Shown here one piece after another: positions 10,462 through 23,083 of a DNA stretch of 64,000 nt. Below the pieces are notes generated by a model. That model made no database searches. It was not told the origin of the DNA and saw only the letters and a list, made by a program, of their open reading frames with translations. This stretch comes from Ditylenchus dipsaci. Lineage: Eukaryota > Nematoda > Chromadorea > Rhabditida > Anguinidae. Each line of letters opens with the position of its first letter. The first letter of the stretch is position 1. A program made the translations under genes and the position numbers. The stretch spans positions 496,001-560,000 of the forward strand of contig SADC01001204.1 of the NCBI GenBank assembly GCA_004194705.1, in the 5' to 3' direction.

Positions 10462-12130
10462 AAAGTTGCTTAATAAAATATTGCCAGAAAAAAGTTACTG
10501 ACTGCTCACCGGCATCACTCATATTGGCGACAGGCAGACGCTCCCCGTTCCAAATACTATATAGAGATGTGGTTATAAAAGAAAAAACTGTTTAATATTA
10601 GCTATGTGCTTAATATCAAGGCAACACAATCATACACCAGCAAGATCGAAATTGTGCTAAATACAGATTAAGTTAATCACTCATAGAATTTCTAATTTTT
10701 TCATAACAGTCACTTATTCGTGAAACCATGTATATTTTTCACAAAATACGCAAGCAAAAAAAACGGTAAAATGGCGTTGTTAAAAAACAACTAAGGATAA
10801 TCAAACATAAAAACTTAGTCAACTTACTCTCATTACAGACATTTATTTGTAATCGAATAAGAGCAATGAACTGTGAAGAAATAGTAAGAAAAATAAATCC
10901 TGGAGAGATGTTTAAAAAAAATCAAGAACTAACAAAGTGTTCGGAAGCACTTTTAAATGATGATTGAAAAAGATTTGAGGAATATACTTCTTTTAGTATT
11001 TTTTTTTTCGTTTCAAATACTTCCTTGTTATGATGTTCTTTGCTTGTTTATGATAAATAAAACATGTTAATGAATGAAACATGTGCAGATTGGATTGACC
11101 TAACTTGAAGTTAAGTTAGAGAGAATGTTGCGAATAAAGCTTATTTAATTGAGATGAAAATATGTTAACGTATAAAACGTCTGACTTAAGTTGAATTTTC
11201 TAGCATTTTCACTTTTTTATCTTTATGTAAAGAAGATAAAAATAAAGAATGTGTTTTTTAATTTTTTAAATTATTAGTTCATAATAAAATGTTAGCTGTT
11301 CAAAATAACATAAATTCTCAATTAAAAAATTCTTCTCGTAGCTCGTTCGGGTAATTGGTACTGGAGCATTTTGTATGTCGAACATTTTTCACTATAACGG
11401 CATCATTTTCATGAAGTTGGAGTTGGAGTCTCATCGATTAGTTATCGCCTTTCACGCTTAAATCATCCTTGAAGCCGACCTAACATCCTGTTACTATTCA
11501 GCGCTCATCTGAAACTACAGATACTATTTGGCTCTATCCCTCAGTTGCGGTCATCTTTTTTTGGCGATTTTTAGGATTAGGCTTAGACAAGGGTGAGCCA
11601 GCGTATTTTAGGACGTGCTTTAACATATTAACGGCTAATTTTATGTTCGTCTTAACATACGCTGGCCTATCTTTGCCTGGGGCTAAGCCTAGAGAATTCA
11701 AAAGGCCAATAAACGACCAACCCAACCTTAAGAACACCCTTTTGTCGGTCCCTTGAGTGTATTTATAGAGCGCCTCGACTGTATTGCAGATGAATAAAAC
11801 CATTGAATTAGACAATTTATCCGAATAATATTTGAGTCCAGGTATATTGTAACGCAGACAGTGTCTACTAGACACTCAATTTGGAATAAATATTTGTGTT
11901 AAATTAGGTGATGCTGTTGTTTATTCTGCTATGGATGGTTTTATTTATTTTGATTAATTCCCAATCTATTAAACCTGATATTACAAATAATTATGGAGGA
12001 AAAGTGCAGAATGTGCCTATGAAAACAGAAGAAGGGTTGCAACTGATTCAGCACTGGACGGATCAGGCCATAGGAGTTTTTATGGCTGCTGTGGCTAATA
12101 AAAAGTATAATTATGATAAAAGAAATTTTT

Positions 12131-12388
12131 GACCCTAGTAGCGAATACCTCACCCCCCCCCCTTTTCCCCGCACGATTTTCACTTTTTTTACTTTAGTAA
12201 AAAGTACCCAAATTTATGTCCCAGACCCCGGAAAATGTGCGCAAACTCTTCATTAGTTACAACTTCCGTACACTGGCCTACCCCCAAGCCTAAATGCTAA
12301 TCCTAAACTTGTTGTTAACAAGGGTAGTTACAGCATTTTTTAAAGGTCGGATTCTTGGGAGGGGGGGGGGGTATTCGCTACTAGCGCC
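12131..12388. repeat. Hairpin element with C/G runs in intron 1 of copy B
   Basis: Ends ctagtagcgaatacc and its inverse ggtattcgctactag, followed inward by a run of about 10 C (left) or 12 G (right). It sits immediately after exon 1 of mlt-10-like copy B. A second, degenerate hairpin follows at about 12427-12510 (gtgcgcatctcaactctaagc...), related to 10051-10160. Confidence 0.65.
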
Positions 12389-14689
12389 AAATTTTTTTAT
12401 GTTATATTTTATTTTGCCGATGCTGCGAGTGTGCGCATCTCAACTCTAAGCTCGAAAATCTCCTCCGCTTTCGTACAAGGCGTGGGGCTTAGGGTGTGTG
12501 AGATGCGGGTACAGACTCGAATTAGACATAAATCTGAGCAAGACTCTTGATCAAAACGCATACAGAGGCTCTTTTTAATTATCCAAATGACGAAAACGGG
12601 CAGAATAACCTTAAAAACGATGATAATTTGTTTTAAGGGTATCTGGACACCTTTGTTTTTGTTTTTTTTTCGGTCCAAACTTTGGTCAAAAAAGGGTTTT
12701 ATCAATGTCTTCTCGCTATCGTTTTTCTTTATCATTTTCACGTCCTAAAACTGCCTTGGAAGTGGTTGACACTCCGAAAGTCGGTCGTGACCAATGTTTA
12801 TTTTAGGCAACTTTTAGTTGAAAATCTCAACTTGAGAACACGAATCCGTTAAGAAAATTGTGAAAAAGCCAGTTCACAGTGGTCAAATCTTATTATCCTC
12901 GAGAAAAGTCAAGATTTTCGCCCATGTGACTTTTAAAGACCAGATCTCGCCAATTTGTTCTATTAACTGATCTAATTTTGAAACTGAAAAGAAGGCATAG
13001 TTTAAAAGTTTTTTGATGATATATTGTTGAGGGTTTATAATAATTACATGTAAAATTTGTAGTCTAAAAAATAATTGTAACATTTTTTAAAACAACTCTT
13101 GCGTAAAGCTTAAATTTCGCTAAGAAAACATAAACTTTTGACATCGGATTCATGTTCAGAAAAAGTGTTCTTGAAAAACTGCCTTTAAATCTTATAGCTT
13201 ATTATATGATTTAAAATTCTTCTAAAGACAACAAACCTTTTAAAATTGAAATATCATCAAGATTTGAATAACTGTTGTCTTGAGAGGAATTCGAAATTTG
13301 ACAGTGAGGTATCAGATTTAAAGACAGTTTTATGAGAAAATCGACTATCCTGAACAGGAATACGATGTCAAAAGTTTGGATTTTCTTACCTAATTTTAAG
13401 AAATTTAGCTAATTTTTGTTTTGAGAGTTTTTCTAGCAACTCTAAAAGCCCTTTATAACAGGATTCGACCACGGTAAACGAGCTTTTACACTGTTTTTTA
13501 TAACGGATTCGGGTTCTCCACTAAAAGTTACGTAAAATCAACATTTGTCACAACCGATCGTCGGAATGTTGAAAGTGCTCTTCTGGAGGATCGGTAAAGT
13601 AAACTCCGGCTGAATTTAGTTTATTTTATCCTTTTAGACCTATAATATTTTTAGGTTGAAGACAAAGTCAAAGCATGTGGTTCACGCATTCGGGTTTGTT
13701 CTAATGAAGCACAAACTATCCCAATGCAAGCTAAATGTGTTTCCCGGCTCTTGAAAGACCAAATAACTGGAAGAAAATTATGAGAAAAAAGGTTAATATA
13801 TTTTTTATAAAGATTGTGATTTTTACTTTTCAAGACTATAATTTTACCATCCTCTAAGCGTTTCGAAAATACAATATTAATGAAAAAAGAAGTGGCAAAA
13901 AGAGCTGGATTGGTGGACTTCATGTGAAAAAGTATACTGACCAAAACTACAGAGCTAAGCGTAATGTTGCGAGCACTCGCAAAGACTACCAGCTTAAATC
14001 ACCAAATGATGGGAGAATGACTCCACTTGGGAGTGTAGCACATATGTTGATGAAAGCTGTTTTGGCTTCCAAAAACAAGACTCAAACCAAACCGTTTGTG
14101 TTTTTCAATTAACACAAATACTGAAATGAGGTTATGAATTTTAGTTGGCAAGAAACAGTACAAAAACTTCGAGAAAGTAATTTAAAAAGAAAATCAATAA
14201 AGAAGAAACTAGAAGAAGATAGCATTGAAAACATGGAGCAGTTTGCTTTTAGAGGCATGAAAGTAGAGGCATGGTTGGAGAAGATGTAAGCGCAGTTTTA
14301 AACTTCCCAAAATATTTAGCTAAAAGATCTCTACTGTCTCTTTATAGCTACATGAAATCATAGAAGACCCTAAAGACTGAAAGATTTTTTGACAAAAAAG
14401 CGTAGTCAGAAGTCCAAAGAACCATCAACTAGACTAATGAATTTGCTGAGAGAAGGATTTAAACTTGGATACACTATTAGCGGTAACAATGTTCATTAAT
14501 AATACATAAACTGTCAAAGCTTTCAGGCAAAAATGCTTCCAAGTTTGATGACAAAAATTTAAAGGTAATTTTTCTGTTAAAAATCAAACTTAAAAGAAGG
14601 GAAAAGCTGTTTAGGCTTGGAAATTCGGACAAAGCTTTTTTCTGCTACCACAAAGACTTCTCTATATAGTATTTGGGTCGGGGGGTCCG

Positions 14690-15285
14690 TCCGTCCGTCA
14701 CACTTTTTCTGAATTTGTGGTGTTCAAGACTAATTTTTGGATACTTTTCGCAATTTGATCTTCGATATTGTTTCGGAACCCTCATGTTCAACATCTTAGC
14801 TTTCTCTTAAGCACAAATACATGAAATTAAAAATGCTTCTAAAAAAATTTTTCATTGCCTTCCAAATTGGTGATGGTGGATTTTGGTCTGGACTTTTGGT
14901 GGATGTTTGGGTTCGAGGCTGATTTTCTGAAAACGTTTGCAAACTAATGTCGTATATCTTTCCGGAACCATCAAGTTCAACATCTTATCTCTCTTTTAAG
15001 CACACAAACGTATAATTGAAATGGCTTCTAAAAAAGTTTTCATTGCCCTCCAAATTGGTGATGATGGATTTTAGCCTGGATTTAAGGCGGATTTTTGTTT
15101 TCAAGCTCGCTTTTCTGCCATTTTTGTGAATTAATGTCAGACATCTCTGCGGAACCCTCAAGAACGACATCTTGGCTTGCTTTTAAGCACAAACATGTAT
15201 AGTTGAATTTGCTTCTAAGAAAAGTTTTCTTTGCCCTCCAAATTGGTGATGGTGGATTTTAGTCTAGGTTTAAGGTGGATTTTTG
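14690..15285. repeat. 187-bp tandem repeat, about three units, in intron 6 of copy B
   Basis: The marker caaattggtgatggtggat recurs at about 14863, 15051 and 15238 (spacing 188 and 187). Units also share cggaaccctcaagttcaacatct and the aagcacaaacatgtat block, at roughly 80-90% similarity by eye. The array ends where the next hairpin (15290-15535) begins. Confidence 0.75.
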
Positions 15286-15289
15286 TGTT

Positions 15290-15535
15290 TAAAGGAGCAT
15301 GCCCACGCTAATAAGAGGTGGTGCCCGGGAATTCAAAAATTTTTCCTAATTATTGAACTTCCGTACGGATTTTTAACTTGGTTTCTAACCAAACCATACC
15401 TAAAATTAAATTCTAGGCCTTGTTTTGTTAGAAACCAAGTTGACGAATTCTTACAGAAATACAACGATTGGGAAAAAAATTTTGAATTCCCGGGCACCAC
15501 CTCTCATTAGCGTGGGCATGCCCCTTTAAGTCCAC
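15290..15535. repeat. Hairpin element inside the 187-bp repeat
   Basis: Arms: aaaggagcatgcccacgcta...ggtggtgcccgggaattc and the inverse gaattcccgggcaccacc...tagcgtgggcatgcccctt. Sequence resembling the tandem unit continues on the right (tccacttttctgcca), so the hairpin probably inserted into the array. Confidence 0.65.
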
Positions 15536-15682
15536 TTTTCTGCCAGATAGGGTGGGTAAATGTCCACTTAGGGTGGTTAGTTATCCAGATAGGATAGTTA
15601 AGTGCTCAGGTGGAATTTCTACAATAAACTTTGATATAACGTACACCCTGGGGACCAGGTCGGGTGTACGTTATAGTATGCT

Positions 15683-15790
15683 TAAAACAGGCGAGGGTTG
15701 GTGAGGTAGGCGAGGATAGGTAAGGATAGGCAAGCGTAGGCGAGGATAAGCGAGGATAGGCGAGGGTAAGCGAGGTAGAGTAGGTGGGTT
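15683..15790. repeat. Minisatellite, 10-12-bp unit
   Basis: About ten imperfect copies of aggcgaggat/aggtaaggat on the plus strand, within intron 6 of mlt-10-like copy B. Non-coding. Confidence 0.6.
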
Positions 15791-16134
15791 AACACGTAGG
15801 GTGGATGATCTAGCCTAACCATAAACGCACTCAAAAGATAAATCTACCCGAACTATTATTGTAAATGAACCACTAATGTTCCCGAACCACAGGAATAGTG
15901 CTTAAACTACCAATCTTCCCAAACGGCATAGGCGCCGATAGTTGCCTGCAGACCCTAGTTTTTAATATTATTGCTGTAAAAAGACTTTTACTTGCTTCAA
16001 ATCGACTTTTTTGCTTAAAAAATATTTTTTCTTTTTTTTCCTTTGTAGCAAGAAAGAGTCTTATTGCAGCAACAATATTTGCAGCAGAAAAATACTTTTT
16101 GGTAGCAGAAAAAAAAATGCTCGGAAAATTTGGC

Positions 16135-16665
16135 CTTGGTGGCGCGGTGGGTAAGCATTTGTGTTTTATAGCCCAAAATCGTGCGCAGGTTCGATTCCAC
16201 CTGGTGGTACGCTATTTACCGTATTCGCTCTATTAGTTCCACACTCTCTATTAAACCCACACCCCCAACTTTGAGGACCTGTATCTCAGCTCAGAGAAAA
16301 AATTTAACGAAGCTGTTTATTGCATTTTCTTAACTCCCACGAGCTTTACTGATTCCGCTTTTTAGATTTTGAATTTTCACCAAAAATCTCGAGATCGACC
16401 CCAAATTTTTCCGATTTTCGGACGATTGAAAAATAATCCCACATGTGGAACTAATAGAGAGAATACGGTATATCGGCTTTTTTGGCCAATGTCTAAGAGT
16501 AATTGTGGTCGCTGGTTCAGAATATGGCGCTAAAAAGTCGAATTACCGCGACAAATTGGTCAAACAACCCAAAATAAATAGCGTGCCACCAGATGGGATC
16601 GAGCCTGCGCACCATTTGGACGATAAAACACAAATTCTCACCCCCTGCGCCACCAAAGCTGAATT
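16135..16665. repeat. Head-to-head tRNA-like repeat split by a MITE
   Basis: Left arm about 16137-16218: box-A-like tggcgcggtgggtaagc and box-B-like ggttcgattcc in tRNA spacing, then ggtggtacgctattta. The right arm (about 16570-16665) is the inverse. A ccgtatttt-family MITE (16219-16468, TA flanks 16217-16218 and 16469-16470) sits between. The same tRNA-like unit recurs in inverted pairs at 53455-53535 and 57905-57985 / 58600-58690. The ends look like a tRNA-derived SINE, but the palindromic layout is unusual. Confidence 0.55.
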
Positions 16666-18119
16666 TTTAAACACAAACAGCTTCCCCTCTTCTTCAATCA
16701 CAAAAACCGTCTTTTGGAACCTTGCATTAGTTTATTAAATAGTAGACTTGTATATGTAACCTTGTGTATGGATTAAGTGATTATAGCAATTTCACTAACA
16801 CTATTTGTAGATTGTTTCTCCTCGATTCCTTTCTGTGGTGCCTGAAAATGAAGACAACAAAGACAATGAGGTGCAATTTAAGGCTCACCAGTAAAGACTA
16901 ATTTTGGGTTTTAGCTTGATTTTCTGTCTCCCTCCCTGTTTTCCTTGCACAATCAAGGAAAAGGACTTGAAAATTTGACTAGTCTTCCAAGTTTGGTCAA
17001 AGGCTTTAGTAGCAAAGACCAACAAGCATGGCTTGATTTAATTATGGAAGCTGCTGGAGTGGTCGAAGAAGCTGAAAAAATTGAAGAGGTAAGATATTGC
17101 AATGGTTAGAATCTGTACAAACGGTGAGTTCAAGGTGATGCAAAGAAGGGGGTTATCCATACTTCATGCAAAGCAGATTTCGTAAGTTGGGAACCCTAGT
17201 CAATTTCAGTTACTGGGACGCAGTTAACGTCATACCATTTTTTATAGCTAAACTCATGTTTCACAAAATATTTATTTATTATTTTTATTTTTTTGATAAA
17301 AATTAAGCGAATTTAGTCCCAGTTTGTAGCTTATACATTGAATGTGGTAATCAAAACTAAACATTTTGAAAATCAGATGAAAAAAGGCACAGAACAAAGT
17401 TTTCAAGCATCATTTTCTTTTGAAAAAGTTTCAAAAAAACATTAGGGGGACCAAGGCAGTTTTTGGTTCAATGGGTTAATTGAAATTATTTTTCGACTAC
17501 TTGTATTTTATTAACACAGGGTTGTATTGAATAACTGATGGTGTGGTTATATACCATTTTACCAGGTGTCTTACATCGAAAATCAGCTAAATTATTTGAG
17601 AAATCAGCAAATTTTGAAAATCATGTTTATCAAGTAAAATTATACAACGAATTGTTTTAGTAATGTTAAAAAATTATATTTTTTCACAGCTTTGGATATC
17701 AGATAACAAACTATCATTTTTGAAACACACCTTACACATTTGAGTGCAGGAAAAAAATTATAATTTGGGTGAGCAAGGCGAGTGATTTGTTTGGCATCAT
17801 CTAGTTTCTGCTATTCGTCTAGTGAGAGCAGAATCAAGAGCAAAAGCGAACACAAAAAGAATTAGACTTTTTTTTAACTAATTTAAAAAGTCACTCGTCA
17901 CACAATCATAAAGGTGATTAAAAGTAGGTCAGATTTTTTTAAAGCAGATGAAAAAACGTGAGAGTTTGGGGTACATACCTTCGAAAAATGGTCTATTTCC
18001 TCGGCTCCGAACGAAAAATTTCAAAAAAAGAACATTTGGGCCAAAAAAGGACATTTTGACTATTTTGAAGTAAAAGAGTCATTTTATTTGAAGCGAAAAA
18101 AAAGATTGTGACTAAATTT

Positions 18120-18214
18120 TGGGTTCTTTTTGGTTATCGGGAATACCCGATTCTTACGCATAAATTGTCTTAGCACGACTGAGGTCGGGTATTCCCGATA
18201 ACCAAAAAGAACCA
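18120..18214. repeat. Short hairpin
   Basis: ggttctttttggttatcggg...cccgataaccaaaaagaacc with a small loop, in intron 8 of copy B. Its left flank (caaaaaaggacattttgact) is A-rich spacer. Confidence 0.5.
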
Positions 18215-18475
18215 AATTTTGAAAATAAAAAAAGATTTGGGGTGCCTAAAAAGGACGATTCGTAGCTCTGTCTATTTCCTACATCACTAGTTTATTTAAA
18301 AGCTGTTATTCTTGTTGAGGATTCGACATGGTTTCATGTTTGTTAAAAAAAACTACTTTGGGAGACAAAAAGCTAGTCTTTGTAAAAAAAATTCGATATT
18401 TTGTCCGAACACGTCTCATCCTTTTCACCCTTGATTCGGCCAGGGGCAACATAGGTAAAATGTGTGTTGAAATTT

Positions 18476-19153
18476 CAACCCTACTTGGATATACCCCATC
18501 CCCCCACCCCCCCCCCAAATCAACTTTTATTTAAAGTGTTTCCAGACACTTTATATCGATCTAAAATGGCCCCAGGAGTTCAAAAAAGGCATTATTATTG
18601 AGTTCTGGTCAATAAAAAATTGAGTTTTGGACACTTTTAAATTTTGACTTTTTACCTGTTTTATCATGTTTTGGTCACTGGAGCTGGGCAAAAAAAACCT
18701 CTGAAGGCATTTTTATTCGAGAGTCTTGCTCGGAATTATGTCTAAGGTAAATGAGCGCCAACCAACCAAGCCCCCTGCACCCACTTCGGGGGCGCAGGGG
18801 GCTTGTTTGGTTGGGTAGAGATGCGCACACCCACATACCTTAGACGCCAATTCCTCGAAAGTGACTCTGGATGCATAAAAAATGTATGCATACCAGAGTT
18901 TCTTTATGCGGTAGGACCAAGTCAACAAAACTATGTTCAACATTTTCCTTTTTGTTTAAAATTAGTCCCTTTTTTGGTCCATTTCCACCCAAATACAGAC
19001 CTAACCCTTTTAAAAATAGTCAAAACGGGTGATTTTAGGTGGTCCTAAAACTCAGTTTTTTATTTGAACTCCTGAGGCCATTTTAGGTCGATATAGGGTG
19101 TTTGGAAACACTTTAAAAAAAGTTTGTTTGGGGGCGGGTATATTCAAGTAGCG
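18476..19153. repeat. Nested hairpin element with C/G runs, intron 8 of copy B
   Basis: Outer ends accctacttggatataccccatcc...cccccc and the inverse ggcgggtatattcaagtagcgc. The inner arms pair through aaagtgtttccagacacttta and atggcctcaggagttc. A second hairpin (18722-18905, sharing tctaaggta and caagccccctgc with 10051-10160) occupies the centre. Confidence 0.6.
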
Positions 19154-19966
19154 CCAAAATTTCCCTACAAGGGCTTCAAGTCTTTCGTGCTGCGTCTTTC
19201 TACTCGGGCCATAAGATAAAAGCACCAGATTGACGTTGGGCGAGGGAGCACTTCAAACGAAGGGGCACTTCAAATGATTCCCGTGAAAGTGGCCTTTTTA
19301 GTTAAGCTTTTTAAGTTAGTTTTTGAAAAGCATACATTAGTAATGCATGATCCCAGTATCCCAAATAATATTGAGCTAGCAAAGACTTCGACATTAAAAA
19401 TCACTCTATTTAACAACAACCTGATTCTGATTTTTTTTGAAAGTATAAAAAATATTTTTAGCATTTTTACAACAACCAAACGAGCACAGAAGTTTCAAAA
19501 TCTAAAGATTTTGTTACACGTTACAAGAAGGAGAGCGTTGGAAAAGATGGAACTTCACTCTATTTCACCAAAGAAAATGTTACAGAAATGTATGGAAATT
19601 TTGAGGAAAGGAAAATCGATTTGTTTGAGAAGCTTTGTCAAAACTTTAGCAAAGACCAGGTAACTCTCAAAAATCAAATTTGTAAAAATATTTTATTTTA
19701 AAGGTGAAAGAAATGAACAAGACTGGCTTTGCCATGTTGAGTCCAAAGCAATTAGAAATGCTCTATGGATCAGAGTCTCCTTACAATAATTCCAAGGCAC
19801 TCAAACAATTCAGCCAACTAAACAATAGTGTTATACACCAACACATTGAAGATGAAGTTAGCCGAACTGCTGAAATGAAATCTTTCAAAATTAGGCTCAA
19901 GCAGGTTAGTAATCAATTTTGCAACAATACAGGGTGAGGCAACTTTTTCGCATGAGTTTTGCTACA

Positions 19967-20594
19967 CAGTCAACCCTCGATATAACGAAACTCTCAGGGA
20001 ACAAAAAAATGTTTCGTTATATCGGGGGTATGCGAAAAATATTTTTGGAAAGTTTTGTTATGTCGGAGTTTACTATTTTTATGTAATTGCCTTTATTGAA
20101 AGACCATTTATTCAATCACTAACAACAAAACATAACAACAAATAAAGTTCATCGGTTAGATTTGAAGAAATCTGTGATAATTGGCTGCTCCAATTTCTTT
20201 TGTCAAACAATCTAAAAACAGAAAAGTCAACTTATTGAAAAATGTGGAAGAAATGAAGAAAAAAAATGAAAACGAGCGTAAACAGGCTACATTCAATTAA
20301 ATTTATACTGTAAAACAAAAGCAGCTATAAAATTTTGAATAATTTATTAAAGATTCATCGGAGGTAAATTTATTGGTAAAATCACGAAAAAGGTTTGGTT
20401 ATACCGTGGGTTTCGTTCTATCGAAGGTAAGCTTATTGGTGAAATTCCGAAAAAAGTTTCGTTATATCGGGGGTATACTTTGCTTTAACTAAGGCAAATC
20501 CAACCAAATCAAAATAAAGGTTTCTTTATATCGGGGGTTTCGTTATACCGGGGGTTTCGTTATACCGGGGGTTCGTTATATCGGGCGTTGACTG
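19967..20594. repeat. CAGTC-ended element, intron 10 of copy B
   Basis: Left end cagtcaaccctcgatataacg, right end cgggcgttgactg, followed by TA. Repeats of gtttcgttatatcgggggt occur near the right end. The inner part is AT-rich without an ORF of note. Confidence 0.6.
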
Positions 20595-20705
20595 TAATTT
20601 TAAAAAAAGTATGGCTAAAATGAGCTCATTAGAAAAAAATTACCCAAAACTGTATTTTTGGATTGCAAAAATTTTATGCAAATTAATAAGTTTCCATGCG
20701 CTGAA

Positions 20706-21017
20706 ATTTTGGCGCTACTCGGTTATATTTCCCTCCCCCCCCCCAAAAGTGCTACTCGGGAATAACACACACACCCCCCCCCCACAATCCTAGGAGCTAC
20801 TCGGTTATAACCCCATAATCCCTTTAAATTGCTTTTCTGGACCTTTTATGGCGAAATTATTGCTTAAAAATGTGTTTTGACCACTCCTAAAAATCTTGAT
20901 TTGGGGGGGAGGTGGGGAGGTTATAACCGAGTAGCTCCTAGGATTGTGGGGGGTGGTGGTATTCCCGAGTAGCTTTTTGGGGGGGGGGGGGGTTGGTATC
21001 ACCGACTAGCGTCAATT
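20706..21017. repeat. Hairpin element with poly-C/poly-G arms, intron 10 of copy B
   Basis: Left arm: ggcgctactcggttatatt, a C run, then gctactcgggaata, a C run, and aatcctaggagctactcgg. The right arm is the inverse with G runs. A single related end is at about 34070-34140. A further hairpin at about 21570-21737 (cattatttttagcttg and its inverse) lies in the same intron. Confidence 0.65.
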
Positions 21018-23083
21018 TTTATTCAAAATTGGGCCATAATTTTCAAGTACTTTAAAAAAATTTAAAAAATCTACGTAATTGAAGTTTTTTAAGGTTATTC
21101 TCTCGCCAGTCTCATTCACAGGTTATTATTTTTTAATGTATTATACAGGGTTTAGAATTTTTCTTCAATTTTCTTTTTATAAAAAAAGGTTTTTTCATAA
21201 ACGTCTTATTGTGACTAGATGTGTTTATTGATCTAGAGATGAGGAAATGAGAATTTGTTCGACACCGAATTGATCGACACCAATTGACTCAAAGACACAA
21301 TAACAAACATAATTTATTTTGTTTAATTTTATTAATTTTTATTAATAATTTATTTATTTATTTTCAAATAATTGCTCTACACATCTTTTCTAAACATATT
21401 TTGGTTTCGTTTGTAAGAGTTTACAGACTGATAGGTGGTCTACTATGGCTCTTTGTCGAAGTCTTTTTAGAACTTTTGTCTTGGTCTTATTAATAAGACT
21501 GGACATATTCTTTAAGTTTAGCGATTTGGGTTTCCCCAAAAATAATAAATCCGTCCTGTTGACCTCTAACGGGCATTATTTTTAGCTTGCTTACCTTGTT
21601 GTTGTTTTTTGAAAAATGCCTTGTTCCCCCTTATTATTTTTCAAAGTGGTCATGTTAACCTAACCACCATGATAACCACAACCAAAATATTAACATAGCT
21701 ATAATTGACAGTGGGACCAAGCTAAAAATAATGCGCCATCAAGGTCAATAGGGCCGACATCAGGTGACGTCAAGCTCAAAGGATGCGATGCCCAAAAGGT
21801 GCGTCTTTCTACTCTAAGTAAATCGAAAGCATCACTACGGACACTAGATAAACGTCAAGGCTCTTTGCTAAACAGTGTAGTCTATTTCTGCCAATCGGCT
21901 ACAAGAGACGAACTCTAAAAAGGAAATTGTCCAATTCTCATTACCTAATCTTGCAATTTTTAATTACTAAACTTTTTTTCATCTGAAATGGTATATTATT
22001 AATTATACATTATATTATAAATATAAATAAAAGTGATATTTTAGTCATCGGACCTAGTGCTAATAATCCTGCTATTCTCTCTCCTATAATATTTAGGTGA
22101 GGCATTTAAAATACAGTTGCGTCTTTAGGTTACATCTCTAAACTTACAACTCAGATGAACGTTTGTATATACTTTCGCCTGTCGATAAAGTATGTTCCCA
22201 CATAGTATCCGACAAATTTTTTGCCTCGGTTTTTTTCATATTTCGCCAAATATGATCCATTCATTCTGAATTGAAATCGTGAAAGAAATTCGTTGGTAAC
22301 TATGAAATTTCTCGGTTAAGAAACGAGAAATTCTACATTTATCGGCTGGTTTTTTTTGACGGTGTTCATTTTGAATCATAATGAGTGGCTGATCACCCTA
22401 AGCCAGAAAAAAATTACATGTATGTTGATAAAAATTCAAATTTTTGTTAAAATTTCCTTCAAAATTATTTTCAATTTAAACTTAAAATTTTAGTCCAGCT
22501 ATACTCGCCCCCACTGTATTAGGTAAAGAGTTTCTTTTATTTTTTAGTTATTTAACTGATCTAGGTCCACTGGTTTTGTCTCCATTGTTGTTTGTGCCTG
22601 TGATTTTGTCACCAAGAGCACTTTCACCGCTGATTTTAACGCCTATGGCATTTGTGCCTTTCATTTTGTCACCAGTGGTGCTCCACCCTGCTATTTTATC
22701 ACCAGGGGTATTCGTTCCTGTAATACTGACACCTTTGGCCTTATCAGTATAATCTTACTTTTTTACTAATTTTTTATAATACCTTTTTTATTTAAGCCTT
22801 TCATTCTGTCTCCCCAAGTCCTTACACCGGTTAGTTTTTTTAGAAGTATTTTTACATAATAAGGCATTTTCAGATTATTCTGTCGCCATTCGTATTATCT
22901 CCATTTATTCTGAATCCAGCAGCCCTTTCACCTATAATATTGTCCCCTTTTGCTCTAAGTCCTGTAATTTATAGCCCGCAATTTTTTTCAGCACTTATAT
23001 TAAGTCCGTACGTGCTAAGTCCAATCATTATGTCGCCTCTTATAGCATATACTGTTCTTCTAAGTCCAAGTTATTTAAGTTAA

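Larger units (their letters stand above)
11911..23083 (+). pseudogene. mlt-10-like copy B: full-length but frameshifted in its 5' half
   Basis: Fifteen exons are recognisable by alignment with copies C and D: 11911-12104, 13655-about 13775, about 13859-14093, 14145-14285, 14348-14482, 14527-14564, 16811-16870, 16915-17088, 19462-19659, 19704-19908, 22045-22096, 22494-22522, 22565-22746, 22797-22829, 22874-23083. Product: signal peptide (MLLFILLWMVLFILI), DUF644-type moulting-cycle region ([49 protein letters not shown]), then about 35 proline pentapeptides ending VLLSPSYLS. Lesions: a base missing near 13693 and another disturbance near 13765 in exon 2, one missing base in exon 4 near 14269, and one in exon 5 near 14373. 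Exons 6-15 are open. Introns 6, 8 and 10 exceed 2 kb because of repeats. Either a decaying pseudogene or a gene with draft-sequence indels. Confidence 0.8.

Noticed and set aside
10510..10560. Short minus-strand start (MSDAGEQS) with a donor, upstream TATA-like sequence
   Set aside because: Eight codons only, and the next sequence is a hairpin transposon; no continuing exon found.
11534..11875. Minus-strand 113-codon frame, one of the longest in the window
   Set aside because: Much of it runs through a short palindrome (about 11575-11695); no domain, splice or signal features, and no similarity recognised.
16137..16215. Functional tRNA gene
   Set aside because: Box A and B are recognisable, but the anticodon arm does not pair and the unit recurs as a diverged, inverted repeat.
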